A stretch of DNA of 64,000 bases from Lucinisca nassula (taxonomy: Eukaryota; Mollusca; Bivalvia; Lucinida; Lucinidae), in NCBI GenBank assembly GCA_963580285.1, contig OY757015.1, positions 133,432,029 to 133,496,028 of the forward strand. The letters are read 5' to 3'. Position numbers and translations under genes: made by a program. Every line of letters starts with the position of its first letter. Position 1 is the stretch's first letter. Under the pieces are notes generated by a model, which saw only the letters and a program-made list of their open reading frames with translations, was not told where the DNA came from and did no database searches. Below, one piece after another: positions 1 to 11,261 of this stretch.

Positions 1-1
1 T

Positions 2-922
2 GTTTATGCGCACTGTTACAATTGTTCGAAAATCGGACATTTCAGGACTGTCTGTTACACTAGACAAAACAGACTTAAATCTGCCAAGTCAAAACAACGG
101 GACAGCCTACGTATGAGCGCCTTCGTCAATAGGAAGGCTGCTGAAACTCTGCCATTCTTTGGAACAGATACAGATGAACTCATTGGTTTCTTCCCAAAGA
201 ATCAGTGCCTTAAAGATAACTTTCAGAAAGAAGTTGGTATGATTCAGGACGCATTGTCTTTGACAGTTACCGGAAAACGTGAAGTAGAAAGTAAACTAAG
301 TCTACAAATTCAAGAACTGCAAAATAAAGTAAATAAAGAACATAAACGATCTCAAGAAATGGAAAAATGCAAACTTTTGTCAGAATATGAAAATTCAAAA
401 ATGGAAGCGAAATTAGAAGAAAGTTTAAAACGGAACTCCGTCTTGGAAAATGAAAGTTTAGAACTTATCGAACAGATCAACCAGCTGCAGCCGACTGCGG
501 AACTTATGAAACAGGAACTGCAAAAGTGTAACTTAGATTTACAGGATATGAAAGCAAATTTAGAGGTAAGGACCCGTCAGAGAAATGCTATCTATTCATT
601 TACTTCTGACTTGCAAGAGTATTCATTAAAATCAAAGAAACAGTGTGAAGACATTAAGAAGGAATTAGCGCGGGCTATAGACAAAATTTATAGCAGGCAA
701 AGAGACATGCCGCCTCGTGGTTTGAGGTATTTCAAATGCCGAAATTGTGGAGGTGATACTTATCACCATCATACGAACTGCATAGCTCGTGGCCGCACAT
801 GTGCTTCTTGTCGGAGGCCCAATCACCTCGCTGCTGTATGCGATGAAGAGCTCAAACCACTGGAAGTAGATCCATATGTAATAGAACTGTTGCGTACACT
901 TGAAAGAGAGAGTTCTTCTTAG
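2..922 (+). CDS. Zinc-knuckle / coiled-coil protein, N-terminally cut by the window edge
   Basis: The frame is open from base 2, so the first in-frame ATG (113) is probably not the true start; the visible part is 306 codons. The first residues hold a perfect CX2CX4HX4C zinc knuckle (CYNCSKIGHFRTVC, nt 14-55). A long Lys/Glu/Leu-rich stretch (about nt 235-700) has heptad character and should be a coiled coil. The C terminus carries two more knuckles: a CX2CX5HX4C variant starting at 737 and a canonical one, CASCRRPNHLAAVC, ending at 841. It stops with TAG at 920-922. CCHC knuckles bind single-stranded nucleic acid in Gag-like, CNBP-like and DIRS/BEL-type retroelement proteins, so this may be the nucleic-acid-binding ORF of a retroelement or a domesticated descendant. 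No RT, protease or integrase follows. Family not recognised; coding status good, function unknown. Confidence 0.7.
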   Translation, partial: VYAHCYNCSKIGHFRTVCYTRQNRLKSAKSKQRDSLRMSAFVNRKAAETLPFFGTDTDELIGFFPKNQCLKDNFQKEVGMIQDALSLTVTGKREVESKLSLQIQELQNKVNKEHKRSQEMEKCKLLSEYENSKMEAKLEESLKRNSVLENESLELIEQINQLQPTAELMKQELQKCNLDLQDMKANLEVRTRQRNAIYSFTSDLQEYSLKSKKQCEDIKKELARAIDKIYSRQRDMPPRGLRYFKCRNCGGDTYHHHTNCIARGRTCASCRRPNHLAAVCDEELKPLEVDPYVIELLRTLERESSS

Positions 923-2486
923 TAATTACTCTAGTTTTAATAGTGGTAAATCTGTGTGCAAGTGAACAAATTTCAAAATTTACAGAATATTTTATTATGT
1001 ATGCTATATACGAATATATTGTGGAAGCCGACATTTAGTACTTATCAAAACTAAAATCTTACAAGACAAATTCTTATAGTGCATTTTAAAACATTGCAAA
1101 TTTCGGTAAATATATGTATTGTTTCATTTCACGGGAGTGAAATATTTTAGGGGAGAGGATAATGTTATGCAGCAAAATTTTGTCTAAAAATAAAAAAAAA
1201 AATATTATAACAAAACCAAAATGATAATAAGGAATTTTAGGGGATTTTCGGTTCGGGTCTAATGTTCAATTCAGTGATCTTCGTTTTGACAAGCGCACAT
1301 AAAAATAACTTGTTTATCTCTGCTCCAAGCTAAATTATCAAAAATAAGTTTTAGGCAAAAATATGTCGATTGTTTGTTGTCATAAAAAGCTTAAATTGAT
1401 TTTGCTAGACGTATCAATTGTTTGGTTTCGCCATTCGGATGTCTGCCGGGCGGTTTAAATCATATTAATGATGTAAGATGCGATAAACAGAACTTTAAAT
1501 ATCCCGCGGAATTTGACAAGAAAAACAGACACAAAAATAAGAGAGAAAAAAAAACGGAAATTAAGAAATATTGTCAAAAAGTTCATCATATCAAAATGCT
1601 AAATATAAATTCAGCATCCAGAGAGTGAGAGCTTTATTTTGATACTAAATTTGTATGTGACCGTTAATAAAATCGTTGTAACTCTGTTTTAGTCTAAAAT
1701 TGATGAATTATCTGAACAAAAGAATTTTAGGAAAGTTAACTTTTTTCAGTCAATATCAGGCAAAACGCAAGTATAGAAATTACTATTAAATTTAAGGTCT
1801 TAAATTAAATAAATATTTATTAATTAATTAAATAATTTTTTCCCGCCATGCTTATGTCACTTCGGCATTACAACGCCGCCCACTTGCTTAAGGGATTTTG
1901 ACGGTTTATGAAAACATTTATATTCTTGAAATCTCATTGGCTGGTGAAAGCAAGTTGTATGTTTTTGTTTGTTGAATGTGGAATGATAAAAGAACGATTG
2001 GGATAGAAAGAGGGGAGGAAGTTTTAGATACGGAAACGAATGGTTATCCATTGTGGAAGTTATTAGGAATTCCGATGCAAAATTGTGAAATCAGTATTTG
2101 TTTTTATTGGAAACTGGATTTCCGGTTGTGACTGTAAGCCTACAAACACTTTATTTTATACTGTTATAGCTGTTACGGCGGACTTTGTTATATTGTTTCT
2201 GTAAATTTAATTGTGGATCTCCATAAAGGACTTGAGATTGAAAATTGTTGTTCTCTCCTTTATGCTGTAAATCGCAGCAGAACACTATCAAAAGGAATGA
2301 AGTGTAAAAAAATCATAAAGATCCTCTAGAACACCCAAGTAGGCATGTAGGAAGCTTGTAATATCCATTTTATTTCCATTAGGAGTCATTTAAATTATCA
2401 CTGTTGAGACAGATGCTGCTGGTTCTGTGAATACATGCATATAAATGGCATGGATTAGCCCATTTTGTACTGGAAACCAATAAACG
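923..2486. other. AT-rich non-coding stretch
   Basis: Apart from the possible poly(A) signal at 1189, I see no coding exon, RNA gene or recognisable repeat here. Short open frames on both strands have no protein-like composition. Confidence 0.4.
1189..1202 (+). promoter_or_regulatory. Possible polyadenylation signal and A-run
   Basis: AATAAA at 1189-1194 merges into an A-run about 270 bp after the stop of the zinc-knuckle frame. It could be the poly(A) signal, or the A-tail of a retroposed copy. No target duplication can be tested because the 5' end is outside the window. Confidence 0.3.
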
Positions 2487-2670
2487 GGTAATTGGCAACA
2501 GTGCAGGCCCAGATCAGACGCCACAGAATGTGGCGTCTGATCAGGGCCTACATAGTTTGCAAAAAGTTGTGCCATTTTCCAAATCAATTTTGAAGAAAAC
2601 AAAAACTGACACCCCTAAATTTTGAAATGGACATGTGCTATATATAAAGAAGAAGATTCCATTTGGTACA
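2487..2670. repeat. Palindromic MITE, piggyBac-like family, decayed
   Basis: A hairpin at 2494-2560 has arms reading AGATCAGACGCCACA / TGTGGCGTCTGATC. The downstream arm continues into a sequence found also at 10413-10620 and 52249-52436 and ends near TTTGGTACAAAAAGG followed by TTTAA. Better-kept relatives at 60624 and 18076 show TTAA-flanked termini. Confidence 0.6.
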
Positions 2671-4003
2671 AAAAGGTTTAAAGTCCCATGACAAGTTGAT
2701 TTCCAATTCCAAGCTCAGTTCTTTTACATTAATTTTCACATTAGATAGCTATAAATCATTTGCGCATCTAGACAAATGCCAGAGTGGGCCCCGTCAAGCG
2801 ATTTTGGTACTTATCGCCTATGCGAGCAGCGAAGTTTCAGGCGAGCCTGCGTATCCGCGCAGTCTCGCCAGAACTTTCGCTGTTCGCTCATACAAGCAGT
2901 GAATCAAGAGGAACCGTCAAACAGAAAGCCATATCCCTGGCCCCTCTAAATGGCTGGGCATCCGCAGTTAAAATTTGTCATGACGGAATGCTCGGAGACA
3001 CAGATTCGCTTGGCGGGGCTCAGAGTGATGATGGATCAGCGGGACTTGTATGCAGTCTGCGCATCATTCGTTCGCAAGAGTGATGCTATCGGACAGCACT
3101 GACCATGGTAAGACTGCATGTGTGCACATGCTGATCAGAATATTCGCCTGCCGAACGTGCAATACCTTTGAAAATACAACAATATACGGCCATTTGACAT
3201 AGTCTGCCTTTTATTGCTCAGAATTGCACTCCATTCGCTTCAAGCAGATTTCGATAGAATAGTACGTTATGCCATGGCCAAAGTAAATGATTTGTGTTAA
3301 GTTTATTTAACTTTGCTTTCAAGAATAAGCCGAGTGCTCCAACACAGGAGTACCAGGAGATAATTGACCTTACCTCCTAAAATGCACTCCTCTGTCTCAG
3401 ATGTCATGTCCCTCAGTAGAATCTGAACTGAATGACTTGTAATTCATAATTCATTTTGTTGTTCCTTCACATAGAATTAACAGGCATTGATTCATTCTTA
3501 TGCGGTGTCTGTGTATTTGGGGTCGGTTGAGGTGGGGGGGGGGGGGGGGCACCTTTTGCACAAAATTGTGGAGTCTCTGCGTGACGTCTGCAGCGAATTT
3601 AAGCTCTATACAGTATGAATGTGCACTGCGCGTTTAATTTGCAGAATAAATGCTGATTTTTGCATATTTATTCTCTGAATCGACAAACAATATCTGAAAC
3701 ATGTCAGTTTAATGGAGCCGCAGACTATTGCATACAAAAGCAACAAAATTACTTGTCTGACGAGTATGCACATAAGCGGTCTGGTCGTCTTAGGCTGTGT
3801 GAGCTCAAGCTTACAAACATGAAACGCGGAAATGCGAAAATAAGTCTTCGGACACGCGTGCCATTTCGGCCACGTGTGTCATTTCGGACACGTGTGCCAT
3901 TGAAGATTCAAATCAGCCTGCACATTCACTAAGTCTAAGCACAGCGTTCCCTGTGTCCATGAAGAAGATTTTGGTTAACGGGCACCCAATCCATATCGAG
4001 CAC
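2671..4003. other. Non-coding stretch with G-run
   Basis: No supported gene. A run of about 16 G lies at 3533-3550. The region 2760-3080 has open frames on + but no recognisable domain and no conserved-looking splice sites. Confidence 0.35.
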
Positions 4004-4057
4004 AGCGAAGACTCAGATCAGCCTGCGCATCTGCGCAGGCTGATCTGAGTCTTCGCT
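4004..4057. repeat. Perfect 26-bp-arm palindrome
   Basis: Arms at 4004-4029 and 4032-4057 are perfect inverted copies (AGCGAAGACTCAGATCAGCC and onward) with a 2-nt spacer. Partial relatives with GACTCAGATCAGCC occur near 28300, so this is a dispersed repeat rather than a unique hairpin. Confidence 0.75.
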
Positions 4058-4396
4058 TGGCGCTCATGTTTCACATGGTACGATCATATAACAAAAGAAA
4101 CATGGATGCACAAAGCGGAAACAATGACAGATAGACTTTGCAGCAAAATGTCATTCCGAGAGCAGTTTAATTTAGCCCTGCATTTAGTATCAGAATATTT
4201 CTGCTAAAGTACGGGATTTTGTAGATGCAGCAAGAAATCGAAGCAATTTCGCTCTCGGAATGATCTCACTGCAGTCGAAACTGGTCCCTGAGCATGGCAA
4301 GGAATATTCATCTATGTTTTACTGCAACAGACTGCGCAATGTTTGTCACAACGCTGTGCAGAATCTGGATAAAAGAAAGTATGTAATCTGTTTAGT

Positions 4397-4490
4397 GTTG
4401 ACGAAAGGGTTGTGAAAAGGGAGAGATTGGGGGAAGATGGCATGTTGACGAAAGGGTTGTGAAAAGGGAGAGATTGGGGGAAGATGGCAT
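4397..4490. repeat. 47-bp exact tandem duplication
   Basis: A 47-bp unit beginning GTTGACGAAAGGGTTGTG is present twice in a row (4397-4443 and 4444-4490) with no visible difference, so it is recent. Confidence 0.85.
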
Positions 4491-4916
4491 GCAATTCATC
4501 TTCCAGGACCCACACGATGGAGTTCAGCAGTGCCAAACTGGACCCATATTTTCCTCTTCGACCTATAACAGAAGTATAATTGCCAAAATAATGTAATAGC
4601 GGTTGAATTTGTTTTTGTTGTTAGAAAATTCTTTCGAAAATGGCTGAAATATTTGCAAATAGTGAATGCCCTGATCAGACACCACGTTCTTCTGGTCTGG
4701 GCCTGCACTGTTTGTCAATTTCCTCTTTTAGGGTTTCCTCTTACGAAATAGGTTAATGTGAATGGATACATCTGACACATTTCTTTACAACAAGGGAGAA
4801 AACTTTTGGGACTTCCTGTTTGCTGCTCCCTGTGTGAGTCCCTCTGGAAATGGAAACTAGTATTCAAAAAACGACTTTGCTTCCCAGGAGACATCACGAA
4901 AGCACGCCTGTAATAT

Positions 4917-5037
4917 TTGACCCCCTCCCCCTTAACCCCGCTTTTATATAGTAAAACTTGGGCTACAGTGGTGTATGTTATTTTTCTTATGCTCCAAAAC
5001 ATAGATTGTGGGTGCTCGTTAGAACCGCCTCGTCGAG
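4917..5037. repeat. Two-hairpin MITE fragment
   Basis: Holds the AACCCCGCTTTTATATAG arm, then a TTATTTTTCTTAT spacer and GATTGTGGGTGCTCGTTAGA, the signature of a family seen about a dozen times in the window. This copy lacks the closing arm of the second hairpin. Confidence 0.6.
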
Positions 5038-5069
5038 ATGCGTTTTAATGCGAATAAAATGCGTTTTAA

Positions 5070-5240
5070 ATGTCATAATATGATAAATAGAATCTTGCAT
5101 TCGTGTTCATGTATTCAAGTATTGACATTTATTAAACTCGTTGAAGAAAAGGGATAAAGTGCTCGACAAAGCCTCGCATTTTATCCCTTTTCTTCAACTC
5201 GTTTAATAAATTCAATAATACATGATCCTCTATTTTCGTA
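5070..5240. repeat. Long palindromic MITE (AATAATACATG family)
   Basis: Arms beginning TTATTAAACTCGTTGA pair with TCAACTCGTTTAATAA around a centre near CTCGACAAAGCCTCG; the arm includes AAAAGGGATAAA. Related copies at 34826-35190 and, interrupted, 55010-58840. Confidence 0.7.
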
Positions 5241-6301
5241 ATGAATCCATTCCCTTCCCATTTAGCTAAGGGAGACAAAATAGGTTTGAGTTTCTCCGGG
5301 AGTGGTAACAATTTACTTAAGTTATCAGGGGGTGGTGGTGGGGGCGGGTGGCGGGGGGCAACACAAGAGCAGCCTTGCTAATCCGATCTGCCTTAAGATT
5401 CTTGACAACAGCTCTTGACCTTTTGACTTGTCTCAGAAAAGTTCCACAACATCTCCATAAATAGTTGTAAAACCACAGCGTGACAACAGATGATTAGTTT
5501 TCTATTGAAGACAGCCTCTGTCCATCATATTAAGTGACTATTAGAGGAAATGAAATGGGCATATGATACTAATCGGGTGTCAGGTCCGATAAAGTAGTCA
5601 ATAAACTGTACAGGCAAATGAGTCAGCATCGATTGACCGGCCTTATCGCTCGCTGGCCTGCCATTCTGAAACTTTCAATGAGAAAATAATTAATAAACCG
5701 TTAAGATAAGATTTGGCTTTTATACTGAAAACTTGCTTTTCTTAGACTGTTTAAGGAAAGTTAGTGTTTTCTTACTCTTATTCACGACAACCCGTACATT
5801 TGTAAACAGCGTAGATCCAGATCAGATGGTTTCTTCTTGAGTTTGTCATTGAGTTTTCAAAATTAAATGACTATATATGCATTTCAAATAATCTGATTGG
5901 TCGGTAGTCACCGGGGCGTCCAACTGATTTTGGCTTACAGTTGACCTGTCCTTGAAGCAGGCAAGGGCAGGGTGGGGTGGGAACTGTTGTTATTTCATCT
6001 GTTTGTACACTTTCATTCATTTTCTCTTTCTTTTCTGTCCCTCACTTCCATCTCCTCTACTATCTCTTCTATCTCTTTTTCCCCGACACAAAATGACCCA
6101 CAAGGGTTGACATGTCGTAAACCCCCAAAATAATCAACCAATCAATCAATCGATCAAGCAGTACTTGTGGTATGCCTATTAACCCACATATGCATATAGT
6201 GTCCCAAAACTTGCTAACGGAAAAACAGTGATGACCCTCATAATACGCCTCTATACGCGGTGTCTGACCTATGTCTTCACTGTTTGCCAAAAGTACGGAA
6301 G
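5241..6301. other. Non-coding stretch
   Basis: No gene seen. Contains a G-rich patch (5328-5357), a half copy of the GTAGATCCAGATCAGATGG palindromic core near 5812 and a CT-rich tract at 6000-6080. Confidence 0.35.
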
Positions 6302-6303
6302 TA

Positions 6304-6496
6304 CAGTAAGATTCCTATATTAAGACCACCTTTGGGGCTGTTCAAAAGCGGTCTTTAAGACCATTTTTGAACAGTCCCAAAGATGGTCCCTGACCAGGGT
6401 ACATTGTGTGCAGAATGATACAGTGCAGCCTTGAAAATAAGCTTTTTAAAGCAGAATTAGTCTTAATTTTAGGTGGTTTTAATAGCGGAATTTCAC
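6304..6496. mobile_element. Tc1/mariner-type MITE (CAGTAAAATTCC family)
   Basis: Starts CAGTAAGATTCCTATATTAA after a TA (6302-6303) and ends with the complementary GGTGGTTTTAATAGCGGAAT. An inner hairpin is built on CAAAAGCGGTCTTTAAGACC. The CAGT start plus TA target is typical of Tc1/mariner MITEs. Other copies: 36216-36486 and interrupted 30324-32257. Confidence 0.65.
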
Positions 6497-6822
6497 ACTC
6501 AAAGTGTATAAATTCAACTACATCCCTTATATCTGGTAACTGGAACAGTGCTATTGCTGAAAGACCCAGTATTAACCGTAAAATTTAACTGCGCGCATAT
6601 AAATGTATTTGTGGACAGTAGCAGTGTATGTCTGTAGTTTTGTTAACTTTGGGTCGATTGACAAACCACAGACCAAAAATTATGTGGTTATTGTATTATT
6701 TGAAGCCAGACTGGGAGACACACTATTTTATACATTTATTTTGAAATACAAATACAAAATACATATAACTTTATTCATACACACGATGCTTATAGCTTAA
6801 CTAATTTGTACTAAAGCATGAA

Positions 6823-7077
6823 GCTGAATCCGGCCCGCACACTAGTACTGGTAAACCGCTTAGAGGAGGAACCGCGGTGCGAGGCGGACCGTCCATGCTA
6901 ATAACTCCTATTGGTTTCATTGGGCGACAGGGCTTGAGACGTCATTTCATCTCAATGTCGGGTAAAAGTCCCACAAAATCGGAAGCAAAGTCTCCAAAAT
7001 GACCTTTACAGGGTTGACGGGGTGGGGGGGGGGGGGGGGGGCGTTAAACCGGAAATCAAACAAGCAAACAAAAACCT
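6823..7077 (+). mobile_element. SINE family A, 5'-truncated
   Basis: Ends GGCGTTAAACC then AAATCAAACAAGCAAACA and is flanked by AAGCATGAA on both sides (6814-6822 and 7078-7086), a 9-bp target duplication. The usual GGGGACGTTAAACC is replaced by a run of about 19 G, a local expansion. The head common to other copies is missing. Confidence 0.75.
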
Positions 7078-7114
7078 AAGCATGAAAACATCACAAAAAC
7101 CGCCTATATAATTC

Positions 7115-7250
7115 TAACCCCCTTGAAGCCTTGAAGTAAATCTTGGGTTTACAAGGGTAAACCTTATTTTTCTTATTTCTGCTCTAAAATATAGATTGTG
7201 GGTACTCCTTAGAACCGCCTCATTGAGCAGAAATAAGAAAAATATCACAA
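7115..7250. repeat. Two-hairpin MITE
   Basis: Pair of inverted arms TTTTTCTTATTTCTGCTC / GAGCAGAAATAAGAAAAA enclosing GATTGTGGGTACTCCTTAGA. Same family as 61905-62095, with an internal deletion. Confidence 0.65.
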
Positions 7251-7529
7251 TTTTTCATCTTAAAATGTTAGTGGGTTTTTTTCGGCGGTAATGTTTACAA
7301 TGTATTTGTATAGGCTTGTTTCTGTAATGGATAACAAAAATTGTATTTTCGTGGCGATTTCATAAATTGGATTCAAGTCAGCTTCCTATTGGGGTTTCAA
7401 ATCAACAAATTCAAGAAAACATATGGAATAAATCGAGGCAGAACGTTTATTGACTGTAGATTCTATGGTCAGTGGCTTTTCATTAGACAAAATTCACACT
7501 GAAGACCAGACAAACAATGCTGAATTTAA

Positions 7530-7700
7530 ACAAAAGTATGCGTGTGTTTTACGTCCCACCAACAACTAAGGTCATATGGAGTCAGGGCCTGGGCTTAAAG
7601 GCTCATCGGAAAGCCTGGAGAAGCCCGGAATAAAACTCGAGACCCCTAGTTTAAAATTTAATTGCGGGTATCTCACACACTACACCACGGAGCTAGTGCC
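7530..7700 (-). mobile_element. tRNA-derived SINE, decayed
   Basis: On the minus strand it reads as a tRNA-like head, then GGTGGGACGTAAAAC at the tail. Similar in plan to the copy at 51112-51268, with a poor B box. Confidence 0.4.
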
Positions 7701-7769
7701 TAACTTTTGTCCCAGTGCATATGTTTCATGTGTATTATGACAAAGAAATATATATGTAATTATACAATA

Positions 7770-8410
7770 TAATTCTATCATTCATGGATTTTTTTTTTTT
7801 TTTTTTTACAAATACCAAAATAACATACGGTAAAACTTGATTTTTTATTGTTCATTAGAACTGCCTCGTTGAGACTACACTGTATATTTCCAAAATCGTT
7901 CTTTTGTTCACTCTCTCTCTCTCTCTTTTGAAGGGTTCTTACCATGGCAGCCATCTTTGTCATTTTTTTTTAATAATTTGATATCTGAGTGATCCTAGAC
8001 CAAGGTCGATGATCGACCTTGACCTTTAGTTCGCTTGCAGCCTCATAAACAAGTTTTAGCTGACTGCATAAACCATTTAGGTTCACAAGCATTAATAGTT
8101 TTCGAGAAATTTTCAATTTCTACTTTTTCCCATAAAAAGCACAAGTAACCAAATTTAACTTTGACGTTAAATGGGTCAAGATCAACCCAGACTGATCAGT
8201 TGAACAAATGATGGGCAAGAGTTCCCAATGTTACATATTCAAGTATCAAGGCAATTGGCCCACTGGCTCCAGAGAAGTATATTTTTGAAGCTTTTTTAAT
8301 TATGTATGTTAATGGTGGCCATCTTGGTTATGTGACCTGGACCAAATTGAACGAACTTTCATCCCATAAAAGCTGTATATATATGAATGTATACTTCTAA
8401 TGGGCCAGCG

Positions 8411-8442
<32 letters not shown>

Positions 8443-9236
8443 GTTTAATTTTGGTATCTGACCTTGGGCCAAAGTCAAAGAGTGACCTTGATCTTTGATA
8501 CTCATTTACTTTTATTTATTTACTCATTTAGTTGATTGCATATACAAGGCAACAACAGTTTCCGAAAAGTAACAGTAGAAACTTTTTCCCATCAAAAGTA
8601 TATACGATCAAATTTGACGTTGATGAAATTGAGTCATGATTTGAAAACAAAAAAATATGATGGCCTTGAGCCCCGTTCCAATGACACATACCAAGTTCCA
8701 TGGCAATCGTTCTATTGGTTTTAGAGGTTTTTTAAGTGCTTTGATCATAAATGAGCATGTGACCATAGTTATGTGACCAATTATATTAAGTAATTTTCAT
8801 TTCCTTGTTTCTAAAGCTTTCATTTGAAATTTGTTTAGAAATGACCAAGTGGCTTTTTTTCATATCATGGGCTGCAATAGTTCCCCAAAGGTATACGGTT
8901 TTGACTGTTTTCCCAATACGAAAGCCTATATATATATTTGAACTTGGCCTAAACTAGGTCAAAGTTATCAAAGATCACCATTTGATTGATTCGAGTCTTC
9001 AATGCTACAAACCAAGTTTCTTGACAATCGGCCCACCAGTTCCAGAGAAGAAGATTTTAATGGATTTTGCCTTATACAGACAAGCCGTCTTGGGCATGTG
9101 ACCTGGGCCCGGTGAACAAATATTCGTACCCCCAATCGACCCATTTGTTTCAGAGGAGATGTCTGAAAATGTTGACAGACAGAGAGACAGGCAGACAGAC
9201 AGGACCTTACCATACTCTAAGGTCACATGTGAGCTA
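7770..9236 (-). mobile_element. Helitron-like element of the TTAGCTCAC family, minus strand
   Basis: Read on the minus strand it starts at about 9236 with TTTTAGCTCACATGTGACC, has a (GTCT)n-like tract at 9173-9205, then at least three degenerate units each ending in a phrase such as ACCAAGTTTCTTGACAATCGG (about 8240, 8690 and 9015). Units carry repeated TGACCTTGACC motifs. The left limit is not certain. A T29 run lies at about 8410-8440. Confidence 0.5.
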
Positions 9237-9817
9237 AAATCCAACTGCAAAACCCCTTGAATATCGTAGACAATGAATATGAGGCATGAGTGAGTATAGT
9301 CGGCTCTATGCTGGGTCAAATTTACCCATATATGACACATAGAATCGCCCACAGTCCCACTTAACAGCTCTGGGCAGATCTATACGGAGTGTCAGCCTCT
9401 GTTTTATTTGTTGTACCTTCCATGTTTAAGAGCAAACAGTGTAGACCCTGATTAATGACCCAAAAATGAGATGATTTGCAAATGTGGATTGAGAGATGAA
9501 AAACCATGGTTTCATTGTAATCTCACTGGCCAGTCAGCCACCAGTAGAAGCCGTTATCAATAAAACAATACATTAAATCATTTGCCTTTTTGTCCAGTGG
9601 AGAGGTTATTTATCATAAGTTGCGGTTCCAGGAAATGAAAATGCTAATGCCATCTTATGAAAGTTGTAATTCCATCAAATATGTCCTGAGTCATCACCGA
9701 CTAGTGTAGGCACATGTTGCCACGTCCAATCAACCTAATGACGTTGCATCGACGCTGTTGTTACGTCGCAATTACGTCATGTGCCTTCTGGGATATACAC
9801 TGTTACTTGTTGTTTGC
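9237..9817. other. Non-coding stretch
   Basis: No gene or complete repeat seen; a half copy of the AAACAGTGTAGACC palindromic core lies at 9434. Confidence 0.35.
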
Positions 9818-9831
9818 TTTTATGTCTGCTG

Positions 9832-10162
9832 TGTGTGTGAATTCGGGTTTAACGTCGCTTTCAACAATTTTTCAGTCATATCACGACGGTGTCTGGTTGC
9901 GACAGGGAGCCCAATGCTCACGTTTATAGTGCTGCCCCACTGAAGTATCATGTCCCAGACACATTACATGATACCACACCCAGTCACATTATCCCGACAC
10001 TGGATCGACCAGTCCTAGCTCTACCCCGTAAATCTAAGTGCCAAGCGAGGAGCAGCTAGTACCATTTTTAACGACTTTGGTATGTCGCGGCCCGGGGTCG
10101 AACCCGAGACCTCCCGTTCCCCGGAGCGGACACTCTACCAACTGAGCCGTATCGGGACCGGT
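9832..10162 (-). mobile_element. tRNA-derived SINE with conserved central domain (MetaSINE-like)
   Basis: On the minus strand: tRNA-like head with A box CTCAGTTGGTAGAG and B box GGTTCGACCCC, a central domain (GACTGGGTGTGGTATCATGT), then GCGACGTTAAACC and a short CA-rich tail. Flanked by the 14-bp target duplication TTTTATGTCTGCTG (9818-9831 and 10163-10176). The 58987-59322 copy is near-identical through the centre. The central domain resembles the Meta domain described in bivalve SINEs; that name is from memory. Confidence 0.85.
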
Positions 10163-10195
10163 TTTTATGTCTGCTGGTAACTTTAAATGTCATTT

Positions 10196-10256
10196 ATGCA
10201 AACGGTGTGGACCCAGATCAGATTGCTCCGATCAGGGGCCACACGATTTGCATGTT
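10196..10256. repeat. Palindromic core repeat
   Basis: GCAAACGGTGTGGACCCAGA pairs with TCAGGGGCCACACGATTTGC around GATTGCTCC. It is one of about fifteen palindromes sharing this core in the window. Confidence 0.6.
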
Positions 10257-10412
10257 TGCAAAATTACGTTTGAAAAGTTTGGAAGAAGATGCTGCAGGAG
10301 ACATAAACAGACGACATTTTCAGTTGCAGTTTTCGGGTTTAATGGCTTTAGGCCATAAAAATGCATTTTGTGTGTGTGTGTGCAGTTTTCTACGGCATCC
10401 ATAAGGGCTTAA

Positions 10413-10620
10413 CCCATTTAGTACCAGACACCCCAATACGGGTACCCTGGCAAACAGTGCAGGCCCAGATCAGACGGCGTCTGATCAGGGCCTACACTGT
10501 TTGCAAAAAGTTGAGCCATTTTCCAAATGAATTTTGAAGAAACCAAACCTGACACCCCTAAAATTCGAAATGAACTCCTGCTATATATAAGGAGGAAGAT
10601 TCCATTTGATACAAAAAAGA
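10413..10620. mobile_element. piggyBac-like MITE with palindromic core
   Basis: TTAA (10409-10412) is followed by CCCATTTAGTACCAGACACC, then the hairpin 10449-10504 (GCAAACAGTGCAGGCCCAGA and complement), then a tail ending near TTTGATACAAAAAAG. The right TTAA is lost. Confidence 0.6.
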
Positions 10621-10892
10621 TTCATGGCTTTAGGGATTTGACTCAGACATTTAAAGTTGTAGTAATTTTATTCGAAAGATAGATTTTGTGCGCTTGTTAG
10701 AAATGGAAGCTGTTCTAACAAGTGCTCATGATACAGAAGAACTCCCAAGTCTCAAACCCGATGGCTCGTTTACCATGGATTAGTCGGACCCGTTCTTGAG
10801 TCTACAGGGAATTCCTCCAAATACGATATAGGGATAATGTAGGGAGATTTTATTCTTTTATCTTGCCGCAAATGTATGGTGAGTGTACTCAC

Positions 10893-11037
10893 TACCAAGC
10901 AGGCATATAACTTAATTGTGACGTCACATCAACGTCGGTGCAACGTCATGACGTTTATTCAACGCAACATCTACGTCGGTGCAACGTCGTGACGTACACC
11001 AACGTTGATTTGCCCTAGTGACGTGTGCCTACTTGGT
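10893..11037. mobile_element. ACGT-rich TIR MITE
   Basis: Bounded by ACCAAGCAGGCATA and TGCCTACTTGGT, filled with CAACGTCGGTGCAACGTC motifs in both orientations. Same family as 15301-15447 and 48674-48779. Confidence 0.65.
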
Positions 11038-11261
11038 AAAATGACCCACACACGAACCCGCAACCTCTCGATCACAAATCCTATGCGCTACCACTGCACC
11101 AAAGCGCTGTTTGTTCATAAATTTTACCTCAAAGACATGCATAGTGTTCCACCAGTGCAGTTTTGGAATTCTCGCCATTTCGTGACCTTAACTGCAGTTG
11201 CAGTTATAGTTATTCCTTGTCGTCGCCAAGAGTTATCTCAGCATTAGAATTTAATCTGCAC

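Noticed and set aside
113..922. ATG at 113 as the true start of the zinc-knuckle protein
   Set aside because: The frame stays open to base 2 and encodes a perfect zinc knuckle upstream of the ATG, so the real start is outside the window.
2663..3083. Overlapping + frames near 2.7-3.1 kb as a DCX exon
   Set aside because: No match to the doublecortin pattern and no suitable phased splice sites; left as non-coding.
4004..4057. Rho-independent terminator or microRNA precursor
   Set aside because: Eukaryotic context, GC-rich perfect 26-bp stem with 2-nt loop and dispersed relatives; better seen as a foldback repeat.
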